Source: Deltaproteobacteria bacterium (GTDB lineage: Bacteria; Myxococcota_A; Polyangia; Polyangiales; Houyiibacteriaceae). From it: a stretch of DNA of 64,000 nt. Shown here piece by piece: positions 1-8,174 of this stretch. How positions within the stretch are numbered: position 1 is the stretch's first letter; each line of letters begins with the position of its first letter. Under the pieces are notes generated by a model, which saw only the letters and a program-made list of their open reading frames with translations, did not search any database and was not told the DNA's origin. The DNA lies in the NCBI GenBank assembly GCA_017644045.1, contig JAEPMI010000015.1:284504-348503 (forward strand). Direction: 5' to 3'. A program made the translations under genes and the position numbers.

Positions 1-1
1 C

Positions 2-247
2 GGCGAAGGCGGGACCGCGCGGCTCCTCAAGGGCTTCCTCCGCCACCCGGACCCCGAGGTGATCGCCGCGGGCATCGAGGCGGCGGTGGAAGCGCAGGAG
101 ACCTCGCTCGCGCCGGAGCTCGAGAAGCTCACCGGCGACCAGCGCGACGTCACCATCGCGGACTTCGAGTCCGAGACCGAGGCGACGGTCGGTGCGCTCG
201 CGACGGAGGCGCTCGAGCTCTTCGCGCAGATGGACGAGAATCCGTGA
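2..247 (+). CDS. C-terminal end of a HEAT-repeat-like protein (partial)
   Basis: The reading frame is open from the window edge to the TGA at 245-247, so only the last 81 residues are present. The visible part begins with a Leu-rich helix pair (LLKGFLRHPDPEVIAAGIEA) with the HPDPEV turn typical of HEAT/armadillo-like repeats, followed by an acidic, Ala/Glu-rich helical tail. No catalytic motif is visible. The stop overlaps the GTG start of the following methyltransferase gene (GTGA), which suggests co-transcription. The HEAT assignment rests on one repeat-like stretch and is tentative; the function is unknown. Confidence 0.6.
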   Translation, partial: GEGGTARLLKGFLRHPDPEVIAAGIEAAVEAQETSLAPELEKLTGDQRDVTIADFESETEATVGALATEALELFAQMDENP

Positions 248-1110
248 ACGACGAGCGGCGCGTCCGTCGGCGTCGGCGGAGCAGTCAGCAGGACGCTGCG
301 CTCGTCGACGCGGTGGTCGCGCCGCAGTACGGCGCGCGCTTCGCCCAAGGCTTGCTCGACGCGCTCCCCCAGGGGGACCGGCTCCAGGTTCTCGACGTCG
401 GTTGTGGCACTGGCCAGATCTCCTTTCGCATGCTCCAGCGGCTCGGCAGCTCGAGTCGGGTGATCGCCGTCGATCACGACGCGGGCCTGATCGCGCTCGC
501 CCGCCAGCGAGGCTTCGGCGACATCGGCCGGCGCCTCTTCTTCAAGACCGAGGACGCCGAGGCGCTCAGCTTCGGGGAGGGGGTCTTCGATGCCGTGGTG
601 GCGCATCTGCTCTACCGGGACCTGCGGGACCGGGTGGCGGCGGTGCGGGAGATGCACCGGGTGCTCGTGCCCGGCGGACGGCTCCTGCTGACGACGCCGC
701 TGCGCGGGACCTTCGGCGAGATCTTCGAGATGCTCCGCGAGCGCGCGGTGGCCCATGGGGACCGCGAGCTCGCCCGGACCGTGGACGGGCTCATCGAGCG
801 CGATCCGGCGACCGGCGACCTCGAGAAGGTGGTGCGGGCCGCGGGCTTCACCGAAGTCGAGCTCCAGCACACCTCTTTTCGGCTCTCCTACGCCAACGTC
901 GAGGCGCTCTTCTCGGACCGGCTGCTCGAGACCATCGCCTTCCCGGAGTGGCGCGCAGCCGTCGGCGAAGAAGCCCTGCACGACGTGGAGCGTCGGCTTC
1001 GCATCTACTTCGAGCAGGGCGCGCTCTCGCTCACCGTGCAGGCCGGCCGGCTCGTGGCCCATCGCGGCCCCGACGACACGGAGCTGGAAGAGACGCTCTA
1101 CTCGTCCTAG
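244..1110 (+). CDS. class I SAM-dependent methyltransferase
   Basis: This 288-residue protein has the class I S-adenosylmethionine methyltransferase fold. Motif I is VLDVGCGTGQ (about residues 49-58). An acidic residue follows at the end of strand 2 (VIAVDHD), then a DAVVAHLLYRDL motif, and a VLVPGGRLLL strand-loop of the kind seen in Methyltransf_11/UbiE-like enzymes. The substrate cannot be read from sequence; the C-terminal third is not a recognised domain. The GTG start overlaps the upstream stop by four bases, supporting this start. The N-terminus is Arg-rich (about 12 Arg/Ser residues) before the fold. Its TAG stop overlaps head-on with the stop of the convergent gene, so there is no room for a terminator. 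Confidence 0.85.
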   Translation: MNDERRVRRRRRSSQQDAALVDAVVAPQYGARFAQGLLDALPQGDRLQVLDVGCGTGQISFRMLQRLGSSSRVIAVDHDAGLIALARQRGFGDIGRRLFFKTEDAEALSFGEGVFDAVVAHLLYRDLRDRVAAVREMHRVLVPGGRLLLTTPLRGTFGEIFEMLRERAVAHGDRELARTVDGLIERDPATGDLEKVVRAAGFTEVELQHTSFRLSYANVEALFSDRLLETIAFPEWRAAVGEEALHDVERRLRIYFEQGALSLTVQAGRLVAHRGPDDTELEETLYSS

Positions 1111-1607
1111 CCGAAGCGCTGGCCGAGAGTCTTCGCGAGCGCTTCGAGGTGCTCCTGGTCGACCTCGTCGAAGGCCGCGGGGCGGTCGCTGTCCACGTCG
1201 AAGACGGCGAGCACCGACCCGTCCGGCCGGAGCACGGGGACCACGATCTCGCTGAGCGTCGACGAGGAACAGGCGATGTGCCCGGGGAATGCGTGCACGT
1301 CGGGGACGAGCTGGGTCTCGCGTGTGCGCGCGGCCGCACCGCACACGCCCTTGTCGAAGGGGATGCGCAGGCAGCCGTGGCCGCCCTGGTAGGGCCCGAT
1401 CACGAGCAGGTCGCTCGACACGGCGCGATAGAAGCCGGTCCAGTCGTAGCTCTCGAAGCCGTGGTGCAGCTCGCAGCTCACCGTGGCCATCGCCGCGATC
1501 CAGTCGTCCTCGCCGTCGAGCAGACCGTCGATCGAGGTGCGGAGGGTCCGATAGCGCTCGTGCTTCGCGTCGGCGCCGGCGTCGCGGGAGAGGGGCTCGT
1601 GGAGCAT
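1107..1607 (-). CDS. msrC: free methionine-(R)-sulfoxide reductase (GAF-domain fRMsr)
   Basis: This 166-residue protein is a single GAF domain of the fRMsr family, which reduces free methionine-R-sulfoxide in the cytoplasm using thioredoxin. All three cysteines known from E. coli fRMsr (YebR/MsrC) are present in their usual context: Cys79 in GHGCLRIP, Cys89 in KGVCG and Cys113 in GHIAC. SEIVVPV and VFDVDSD strands follow, as in the family. The ATG at 1605-1607 gives a family-length protein; an in-frame TTG at 1683-1685 would add 26 low-complexity residues and is less likely. The gene is convergent with the methyltransferase, and the two stop codons share one CTAG. Confidence 0.92.
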   Translation of the reverse strand: MLHEPLSRDAGADAKHERYRTLRTSIDGLLDGEDDWIAAMATVSCELHHGFESYDWTGFYRAVSSDLLVIGPYQGGHGCLRIPFDKGVCGAAARTRETQLVPDVHAFPGHIACSSSTLSEIVVPVLRPDGSVLAVFDVDSDRPAAFDEVDQEHLEALAKTLGQRFG

Positions 1608-1704
1608 CGGAGGGAGCCTGCCCGTTCGGTGGTCCGCGCGCCAGGCTCGACAAGCGCGCCCCGGCGAGATAGCCCGACGCGGCAACGGATCGGAAGGAAG
1701 AGAG

Positions 1705-2715
1705 ATGTCTCAACTCAGCGTCGTCACCGGCGGCGGCGGCTTCGTCGGTCGTCACCTCGTCAACGCCCTCCTCGAGCGCGGTGACCGGGTCCGCGTGCTC
1801 GACATCGTGGAGCCCACGGGGCTCGGCGGTGAGTTCGTGAAGACCGACATCACCGATCCGAACGCCGTGCGTGCAGGCTTGGAAGGCGCGGACCTGGTCT
1901 TCCACAACGCGAGCCTGGTCCACACCAAGCAGAACAAGGCCGACTTCGTGTGGAACGTGAACTACGAGGGCACGCGCCACATCATCGAGGGCTGCCAGGA
2001 GCTCGGCATCGGCAAGCTCGTCTACGTCTCGAGCGGTAGCGTGGTCTACGACGGCGAGGACATCGAGAACGGCGACGAGTCGCTGCCCTACGCCACGAAG
2101 AACCTCGCGCCCTACGCGCACAGCAAGGTGGAGGCGGAGAAGCTCGTGCTCGCCCGAAACGGCGAGCGCGGGCTCGCGACGACGGCGCTGCGCCCCCACG
2201 TGGTCTTCGGCGTGCACGACACCCGGTTCCTGCCGGCGCTGATCGCCCACGCGAAGGCCGGTCGGCTGCGCTTCCAAGTCGGTCGGCGCACCTGGCTGAG
2301 CGACTACACCTACGTGTCGAACCTGGTGGACGCGCTGCTCGCCGCGGGCGACCGCCTCGAGCTCGGCTCCGCCGTCGCGGGCAACGCCTACTTCATCACC
2401 AACGGCGAGCCCATGCCCTTCTGGGAGTTCGTTCGCCGGGTGCTCGAGCGGCTCGGCCTGCCACCGCTCCGCGGGCGCATCCCGCACCAGCTCGTCTACG
2501 CCATCGCGGCGGTGAAGGAGGGCATCGACACCCTCCGCGGCGGGACCATCTCCCCCGAGGACGGCCTCACCCGCTTCGCCATCCGCTACATGTGCACGCA
2601 CCACTACTTCAGCATCGACAAGGCCCGGCGCGACCTCGGCTACGACCCCGCGGTGAGCATCGACGAGGGCATCGAGCGGACGTGCCAGCACCTGCTCGCG
2701 AGCGGCGCCGTCTAG
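1705..2715 (+). CDS. NAD(P)-dependent SDR, 3-beta-hydroxysteroid dehydrogenase / NSDHL-like
   Basis: This 336-residue protein is an extended short-chain dehydrogenase. GGGGFVGRH (residues 9-17) is the Rossmann nucleotide loop, a catalytic Ser lies in VYVSSGS (about residues 107-113), and Tyr137/Lys141 form the YxxxK pair in PYAHSK. The C-terminal stretch HHYFSIDKARRDLGYDP matches the end of the 3-beta-HSD/NSDHL (sterol C4-decarboxylase) branch. Such enzymes oxidise a 3-beta-hydroxyl on sterols, hopanoids or nucleotide sugars. Some myxobacteria make sterols, but the substrate here is not shown. The ATG is preceded by a GGAAGGAAGAGAG ribosome-binding site. The TAG stop lies inside the left arm of a long inverted repeat (2712-2876). 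Confidence 0.85.
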   Translation: MSQLSVVTGGGGFVGRHLVNALLERGDRVRVLDIVEPTGLGGEFVKTDITDPNAVRAGLEGADLVFHNASLVHTKQNKADFVWNVNYEGTRHIIEGCQELGIGKLVYVSSGSVVYDGEDIENGDESLPYATKNLAPYAHSKVEAEKLVLARNGERGLATTALRPHVVFGVHDTRFLPALIAHAKAGRLRFQVGRRTWLSDYTYVSNLVDALLAAGDRLELGSAVAGNAYFITNGEPMPFWEFVRRVLERLGLPPLRGRIPHQLVYAIAAVKEGIDTLRGGTISPEDGLTRFAIRYMCTHHYFSIDKARRDLGYDPAVSIDEGIERTCQHLLASGAV

Positions 2716-2876
2716 ACCGCTCACGACTTGCTCTGATCCGCCCTCGCGGGCTGTGCGACCACAGGTCGGCCCCGTCCCTCCTCGCCGATGCTCGGCATCG
2801 ACTCGTCGTGCCGAAACCGACCCGCGGCCGCACAGCACCCCGATCATCGGACCATTTCAAGCCGTGAGCGGTCTAG
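2712..2876. repeat. 165-bp palindromic element at a convergent junction, copy 1
   Basis: The perfect arms CTAGACCGCTCACG (2712-2725) and CGTGAGCGGTCTAG (2863-2876) continue inward as an imperfect stem of about 28 bp. Nested inside are GCTGTGCG / CGCACAGC, GGTCGG / CCGACC and the apical hairpin GATGC-tcg-GCATC, so the whole element can fold as one long interrupted hairpin. The left CTAG contains the TAG stop of the upstream rightward gene. The core is similar to the reverse complement of the elements at 14800-14967 and 21293-21462 around CTCGGCAT, so it is probably a diverged, reversed member of that family. No protein is encoded. Confidence 0.7.
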
Positions 2877-2903
2877 CTGTTGGCCCAACACTCCGTTTTG
2901 GGC

Positions 2904-3024
2904 GGGGGATTTTGAGAAAATCCCCCCAGTCGTCGCGAGTGAATCGCTCCTCCTTTCCCCCAAAAACCTAAAGGTCTCGCGGCAAGCCGCTCGGTACGTC
3001 CTCGCGCTTCGCGCTACGTCCTCC
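2904..3024 (+). repeat. dispersed repeat headed by a terminator-like hairpin, copy 1
   Basis: This 121-bp segment is about 90 percent identical by eye to the reverse complement of 18190-18311. It begins with a perfect hairpin, GGGGGATTTT-GAG-AAAATCCCCC (2904-2926), continues with the conserved block GTCGCGAGTGAATCGCTCCT, and ends in a GCGCTTCGCGC mini-hairpin. It sits between the palindromic element and the 3' end of mfd. Together with that element it accounts for most of the 360-base gap at 2716-3075; the remainder (about 3025-3075) shows nothing further. Confidence 0.8.
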
Positions 3025-3075
3025 GCAGCGGTGCCGCTCGAACCTTCGTTGGGCTGGGCGTGAGCCGACTCCGCC

Positions 3076-6000
3076 TCAGGCGATGCCCTTCTGGAGCGGT
3101 CGCAGCATGCCGAAGAGGCCGCGCACGCGGTCGATGGCGTCGGCGTCCGCGTCGTCGTCGAAGGTGCGGGTCAGACGCATGTCGGGCGTCAGCTTCCAGG
3201 GGCTGCCCGGCTCACCGACGAGTGCGATGATCTTGGCCGGGTCGAGGGGCGTGTCCTCGCGGAGGTGGAGCGTGACCCGCTTGTCGGTCGCCTCGCAGCC
3301 GAGCGCGCGGTACTCGCGGAGCATCGGCCGCAGGCGCATCGCGCGAATGAAGGTCATCGCGGGCGGCGGCGGCGGACCGAAGCGATCCTCCATCTCCTCG
3401 GCGAGGTCCTGGATCGACTCCTCGTCACTCGCGGTGGCGAAGCGCTTGTAGAAGGTCAGCCGGAGGCCGACCTCTTCGATGTAGGTCTCGGGCAGGTGGT
3501 GCTCGACGTCGAGGGTGAGCTCGGGGTCGATGGCTTGCTCGACCTCCTCGCCGCGGAGGGTCGCGACCGCCTCCTCGAGCATGTGGCAGAAGAGGTCGAA
3601 GCCGACGAGCGCCACGTTGCCGGACTGCTCGGCGCCGAGGAGGTCGCCCACGCCGCGGAGCTCCATGTCGAGGCTCGCGACCTGGAAGCCGCTGCCGAGC
3701 TCGGTGAAGCGCTCGAGGGCCTCGATGCGGTGGCGCGCCTCGTCGCTCATCGCGCTCGGCGGCGGGGTGATCAGGTAGCAGTAGGCCCGCTCCCGGCTCC
3801 GGCCGACGCGGCCGCGGAGCTGGTAGAGCTGAGCGAGGCCGAAGATGTCCGCGCGGTCCACGATCATCGTGTTCGCGCGCGGGATGTCGAGACCGCTCTC
3901 GATGATCGCCGTGGCGCAGAGCACGTCGTACTGACCGTCGACGAAGTCGACCATGGTCTTCTCGAGGGCTCGCTCGCCCATCTGGCCGTGGGCGACCGCG
4001 ATGCGGAGGTTGGGCATCAGCTCCTGGAGTCGCTGGGCGCGCTCGTAGAGGCCCTCCACGCGGTTGTAGACGAAGAAGACCTGCCCGCCGCGGCTGAGCT
4101 CGCGCTGGATCGCCTCGCGGATCACGTGGTCGTCCCAGCGACAGGCGAAGGTGCGCACCGCGCGCCGGTCGACCGGCGCGGTCGTGATCAGCGAGAGGTC
4201 GCGCAGGCCGCCGATCGCCATCTGGAGCGTTCGCGGGATCGGCGTCGCGGTCAGCGTGAGCACGTCGACGTCCTTGCGGAGCGACTTCATGCGCTCCTTG
4301 TGCGCGACGCCGAAGCGCTGCTCTTCGTCGACCACGAGCAGACCGAGGTCCTTGAAGTGCACGTCCTTCGAGAGGATGCGGTGCGTGCCGACGACCACGT
4401 CGACCGTGCCTTCCTTCATGCCCGCCAGCGTCTTGCGCTGGTCCTCCTTCGAGACGAAGCGGCTGAGCTGCTTCACCTCGAGTGGGTAGTCGGCGTAGCG
4501 CTTGGCGAAGCTCTGCCAGTGCTGCTGCGCGAGCACCGTGGTCGGGCAGAGCACGGCGACCTGGCGGCCCGCCATCGCCATCCGGAAGGCGGCGCGGATC
4601 GCGACCTCGGTCTTACCGAAGCCGACGTCGCCGCACACGAGCCGATCGGCGGGCCGCGGCTGCGTGAGGTCGCCGAGCACGTCGTCGATGGCGCGGGACT
4701 GGTCGGCGGTCTCCTCGAAGGGGAACGTCGCCTCGAGCTCGGCGTAGGGGCGACCCGGCGGCGGGAGCGGATCGCGCCGCGCCGCCGCGCGCTCCGCGTA
4801 GAGCACGAGCAGGTCGTCGGCGAGCTTGCGCACCGCCTTCTTCACCTTCGCCTTCTTCTTGCCGAAGGTGCTGCCGCCCAGCCGGTCGAGCTTCGGCTTG
4901 TGGCCCTCCTTGCCGGAGAACTTCTGGACGAGGTTGAGCTTGGTGACCGGGACGAAGAGCTTGTCGTTGCCGGCGTACTCGATCACCAACACCTCGAAGC
5001 TGCGCGGCTCGTCACCGCGCATGCGCTCCATCGCGCTCTGGGCGATCTCTTTGCGCTCGAGACCGAGGTAGGTGCCGACGCCGTGGTCGGAGTGGACGAC
5101 GTAGTCGCCGACCTTCAGCTCGCGGAGGTCCTGCAGGAAGGTCTCGGCCTTCCGCTGGCGCTTGCGCCGCGTCGGTCGCCGCTTGCGGCGCGCGCGGGTC
5201 CCGAAGATCTCACCCTCGGTGACCAGCACGAGCCCCTCGGTCGCCCAGGCGAAGCCGTCCTGGAGGTCGCCGATGACCACCTGGGCCTTCACGCCGCGCG
5301 GCGCATCGAGGAGCGCGGGTTCGAAGCGCTTCGACTTCCGCTCGACGGGGACGCCGTAGCCTTCGAGCAGCGAGCTGAGCCGCTCGGCCTGGGTCTCGGT
5401 GCGCGCGGTGAAGAGCACCCGCATCCCGAGGTCGAGCCAGCCCTTGGTGCGGTCCGCCACCGGCGTGAGCGCGTCCTCGTCACCGCCGCCGCGGCGGGCC
5501 TTGAGCTCGGCGACCAGCGGACGCTGGTCCTCGGCCGCCAGATCGACGAGCGCCTTCTCCTCGGCCACCTCGAATCGGCTCAGCCCGAGCGCCGTGGTGT
5601 CGCCCACGCTCGCGTAGGGGTGGATCAGCACGTGGCGCCGCGCTTCGATCTGCTCCGCGAGCTCTTCCTCTTCGGCGTAGAGCTCGCCGAGTGCGTAGAC
5701 GGGGTCGCCTTCGGCCGCCTTGGCGTCGTGGTCGCCGGTGGCGCGTGTGATCTCGAGGTCGACGCTCCGGGCGAGGTCGCCCGGGTCGAGCACCACCACC
5801 GGGGTCTCGGGCGGCAGGAAGTCGAGCGGGGTCTCGAGGTGGTCGTAGAAGGCCGGCAGCAGCGCGTCGATGCCGTAGAAGGCGCGGCCGGCGCTCAGGT
5901 CGTCGAGGAGCGCGCGTGTCTTGCTGGTCGGGTAGTTGGCCTGATCGCAGAGCGCGCGCACGCGCTCGAGCGCGTCGCTGTCGCCGGCGATGACGGTGTC

Positions 6001-6753
6001 GCGCACCGGGTGGATGAAGATGCGCTTCACCTCGTCGACCGTGCGCTGGTCGTCCGGGTCGAAGCGCTTGATCGACATCACGAGCCAGTCGTCGAGGTCG
6101 ATGCGCGCGGGGTAGGGCGCGTGCGGTGGGTACACGTCGATGACGCCACCGCGAACCGCGAAGGTCCCTGGGTCTTCGGCGACCGGCACGCGCAGGTAGC
6201 CGCCGCGGCCGAGCACCTGGATCAGGTCGTCGCGGTCGAGCTCCGACTCCGCCTCGACCAGCATCGAGCGCTGGACCATCGCCTCGCGCGGCGGGACACG
6301 GCGAATGGCCGCCGCCGCCGGCATCACCACGAAGCGGAACGGCAAACCCCGCGCGAGGTGGAAGAGGGTGGCCAGTCGGTCCATCGCCGCTCGCCGGTCC
6401 GGCGCCACCTCGAGGAAGGGCGTGGTGTCGAGCGCCGGCAGGTGGAGCACCTGCGGGACCTCGGCCTCCTCGTCGCCCACGGCGCCGAGGAAGAAGCGCA
6501 GGTCTTCGGTCACCCGCTGGGCCGCGTCCGCGTCGCCGGTCAGGACCAGCGTGGGCCCGAGCCGCTCGCTCGCTTGCGCCAGCAGGTGCGTCGCGGCGCC
6601 CGCCGGCAGACCGTGCAGGTCCGTCCGGGGCTGCTCCAGGATGCGCTCGACCGCTTCCTGAAGGCGCAGATCGGCCCGAGCCAGTCCGGCCTCCACTGCG
6701 CGCTGGACCGGCACCGGTCGCTCGCCCGCTTCGCTCTCCACGCCCTCAGCCAA
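3076..6753 (-). CDS. mfd: transcription-repair coupling factor Mfd
   Basis: This 1225-residue protein has the length and domain order of Mfd, the ATPase that pushes stalled RNA polymerase off DNA and recruits UvrA. An N-terminal UvrB-homology region (about residues 1-480) precedes the RNA-polymerase-interacting CarD-like domain starting at VGDYVVHSDHGVGTYLGL (about 547-565). The RecG-like helicase core has Walker A GDVGFGKT (about 707), a DEEQ box in VVDEEQRFG (about 807) and the QLRGRVGRSRERAYCYL motif. The C-terminal TRCF domain includes TYIEEVGLRLTFYKRF. The frame opens with TTG at 6751-6753; GTG at about 6741 is an alternative start. It is monocistronic in this window and convergent with the SDR gene. 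Confidence 0.97.
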   Translation of the reverse strand: MAEGVESEAGERPVPVQRAVEAGLARADLRLQEAVERILEQPRTDLHGLPAGAATHLLAQASERLGPTLVLTGDADAAQRVTEDLRFFLGAVGDEEAEVPQVLHLPALDTTPFLEVAPDRRAAMDRLATLFHLARGLPFRFVVMPAAAAIRRVPPREAMVQRSMLVEAESELDRDDLIQVLGRGGYLRVPVAEDPGTFAVRGGVIDVYPPHAPYPARIDLDDWLVMSIKRFDPDDQRTVDEVKRIFIHPVRDTVIAGDSDALERVRALCDQANYPTSKTRALLDDLSAGRAFYGIDALLPAFYDHLETPLDFLPPETPVVVLDPGDLARSVDLEITRATGDHDAKAAEGDPVYALGELYAEEEELAEQIEARRHVLIHPYASVGDTTALGLSRFEVAEEKALVDLAAEDQRPLVAELKARRGGGDEDALTPVADRTKGWLDLGMRVLFTARTETQAERLSSLLEGYGVPVERKSKRFEPALLDAPRGVKAQVVIGDLQDGFAWATEGLVLVTEGEIFGTRARRKRRPTRRKRQRKAETFLQDLRELKVGDYVVHSDHGVGTYLGLERKEIAQSAMERMRGDEPRSFEVLVIEYAGNDKLFVPVTKLNLVQKFSGKEGHKPKLDRLGGSTFGKKKAKVKKAVRKLADDLLVLYAERAAARRDPLPPPGRPYAELEATFPFEETADQSRAIDDVLGDLTQPRPADRLVCGDVGFGKTEVAIRAAFRMAMAGRQVAVLCPTTVLAQQHWQSFAKRYADYPLEVKQLSRFVSKEDQRKTLAGMKEGTVDVVVGTHRILSKDVHFKDLGLLVVDEEQRFGVAHKERMKSLRKDVDVLTLTATPIPRTLQMAIGGLRDLSLITTAPVDRRAVRTFACRWDDHVIREAIQRELSRGGQVFFVYNRVEGLYERAQRLQELMPNLRIAVAHGQMGERALEKTMVDFVDGQYDVLCATAIIESGLDIPRANTMIVDRADIFGLAQLYQLRGRVGRSRERAYCYLITPPPSAMSDEARHRIEALERFTELGSGFQVASLDMELRGVGDLLGAEQSGNVALVGFDLFCHMLEEAVATLRGEEVEQAIDPELTLDVEHHLPETYIEEVGLRLTFYKRFATASDEESIQDLAEEMEDRFGPPPPPAMTFIRAMRLRPMLREYRALGCEATDKRVTLHLREDTPLDPAKIIALVGEPGSPWKLTPDMRLTRTFDDDADADAIDRVRGLFGMLRPLQKGIA

Positions 6754-6816
6754 TGGACGCGCGACATAGGTCCAGGGGGCCGCCGAAGCAAGCTGCTGGC
6801 GGGGTCGAGCGCTGGC

Positions 6817-7347
6817 TCAGCAGGTGGGCTGACTGGTCAGCACGATGTCGTCGACGACGCAGCCACCGGCGCCGGCGATCTCGACCACGACCTCGTCCAC
6901 GGGCACGCCGAAGGGCCAGCTGAAGCTGTTCTCGTAGACCTGGAAGAGCTCGGTCGCGGCGACGTCGACGTCGACCGAGCGCCGGACCTCGGCCACACCG
7001 GTGCCGCCGTCGACCGAGGCCTCGGTGTCGGTGCCGACGATCGAGACGCGAAGAATGGTGTCGGGGTCGCAGCGAGCGGTGATCTCGAGCGCGGACGGGG
7101 TCCAAGCGGTCGAGGACGTCGAGAAGCCGCGGCGGGCGCGCGTGCTCGGCGCCAGCGCCATTCCCTGCTCCGAGTCGTGGAACGTGGGCGCGTTGCTCAC
7201 CGAGCCGGTCTCCGCGGTCCAGCCGCAGGGGCCATCGGCGCAGCTGCGGTCGAAGTCGTCCACGACCTCGGAGACGGGATCGCAGATCGGGCAACCGGCG
7301 AGCAGGGTCGCGGCGGCGAGGAGCGAAGCTTGGAGGAGTCGGGTCAT
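6817..7347 (-). CDS. predicted lipoprotein of unknown function
   Basis: A 176-residue protein starting MTRLLQASLLAAATLLAGC, a lipoprotein signal with an LAGC lipobox. The mature part contains FDRSCADGPCGW, a Ser/Thr-rich middle and a C-terminal strand-rich segment with two cysteines (GGCVVDDI and a final Cys), consistent with disulfides in an outer-membrane-anchored beta-sandwich, perhaps carbohydrate-binding-like. No family is recognised. An ATG 12 bases upstream (7357-7359) overlaps the stop of the preceding gene and is the alternative start. The short distance to the upstream gene implies one transcript. Confidence 0.7.
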   Translation of the reverse strand: MTRLLQASLLAAATLLAGCPICDPVSEVVDDFDRSCADGPCGWTAETGSVSNAPTFHDSEQGMALAPSTRARRGFSTSSTAWTPSALEITARCDPDTILRVSIVGTDTEASVDGGTGVAEVRRSVDVDVAATELFQVYENSFSWPFGVPVDEVVVEIAGAGGCVVDDIVLTSQPTC

Positions 7348-7352
7348 CGAGA

Positions 7353-8093
7353 TCACCATCCGTGCACGTAGCCGATGTCCAGGAAGGGCCCGGAGAGATC
7401 GAAGCGAAGGTCGAGGGGGCCGAAGGGGCCGCTGCGGACGTGCGACCAACCGATGCGTAGGCCGATGCCGTTCGCGGTCTCCCGGCCGATGAGGAAGCTG
7501 ATGTCGAAGGCCGCGCTCATTCGATAGTGCAGGCCGAGGTCGGCCTCGTCGTTCCAGACCCAGCTCGAGAGCCCGCCGCCACCGGCCAGCCGCAGTCCGA
7601 GGTCGGTGGTGACGGTGGGCGAGCTCACGCGCGTGACGCCGAGCACGAGGACGGCTTCGAGGTAGCCGGTCCGCAACGCGGAGGAGCGCTGCACGCCATC
7701 ACGCGGGACGTCGTCCTCGTCCTCCGTATTGCGGGTCCAGTCGAGGCCGCCGGCGACCCCGAGACGCACGACCTCACCGATCCGCCAACGGCCCTCGAGG
7801 TTCACCCGCAGGGCCATGCGCGGCTTGTCGAGGCCGACGTCTTCGATCTGCTCGAAGCCGCGCGCCGCGTCGCCGTCGAAGAGGAGGGCGTGCCCACCGA
7901 GGGCGAGGCGGAGTCGACCGCCCCCGAGCTCCTGCAGCAGCGGTTCGCGCTGGATCGGCTCGAGCGAAGGAGGCGGTGCGTGTGCACCGGGCGGTGGGGG
8001 CACCGGCTCCATGGGCTGGGCGGCGGCGGTTCCCCCAGCGAGGAGGCCGAGCCCGAGGAGGGCGAAGGGAAGCAAGGCGCGCATCGGCCCCAT
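7353..8093 (-). CDS. secreted hypothetical protein, possibly an outer-membrane barrel
   Basis: A 246-residue protein with an N-terminal signal peptide (MRALLPFALLGLG, then a small-residue region ending TAAAQP) and a Pro-rich segment rich in PPPPG. The remaining 190 residues alternate polar and hydrophobic residues with many aromatic strand ends (for example LRTGYLEAVLVLGVT and DISFLIGRETANGIGLRIGW), as in small outer-membrane beta-barrels. No family is recognised. Candidate ATG starts are at 8091-8093 and 8082-8084; neither has a clear Shine-Dalgarno. It is transcribed with the downstream lipoprotein gene. Confidence 0.65.
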   Translation of the reverse strand: MGPMRALLPFALLGLGLLAGGTAAAQPMEPVPPPPGAHAPPPSLEPIQREPLLQELGGGRLRLALGGHALLFDGDAARGFEQIEDVGLDKPRMALRVNLEGRWRIGEVVRLGVAGGLDWTRNTEDEDDVPRDGVQRSSALRTGYLEAVLVLGVTRVSSPTVTTDLGLRLAGGGGLSSWVWNDEADLGLHYRMSAAFDISFLIGRETANGIGLRIGWSHVRSGPFGPLDLRFDLSGPFLDIGYVHGW

Positions 8094-8174
8094 GATGAGC
8101 AAAGGCCGTGCCCGCTGTCGACCGCGGATGGTCGTGCCACACCGTGCCGTTGAGGCCGGAGGGCGCGCGGGGCG

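Noticed and set aside
3265..7371. Very long open frame on the plus strand opposite mfd
   Set aside because: It is a GC-rich antisense frame; its product is low-complexity (His/Leu/Glu/Arg runs) and has no motif, while the minus strand encodes a full Mfd.
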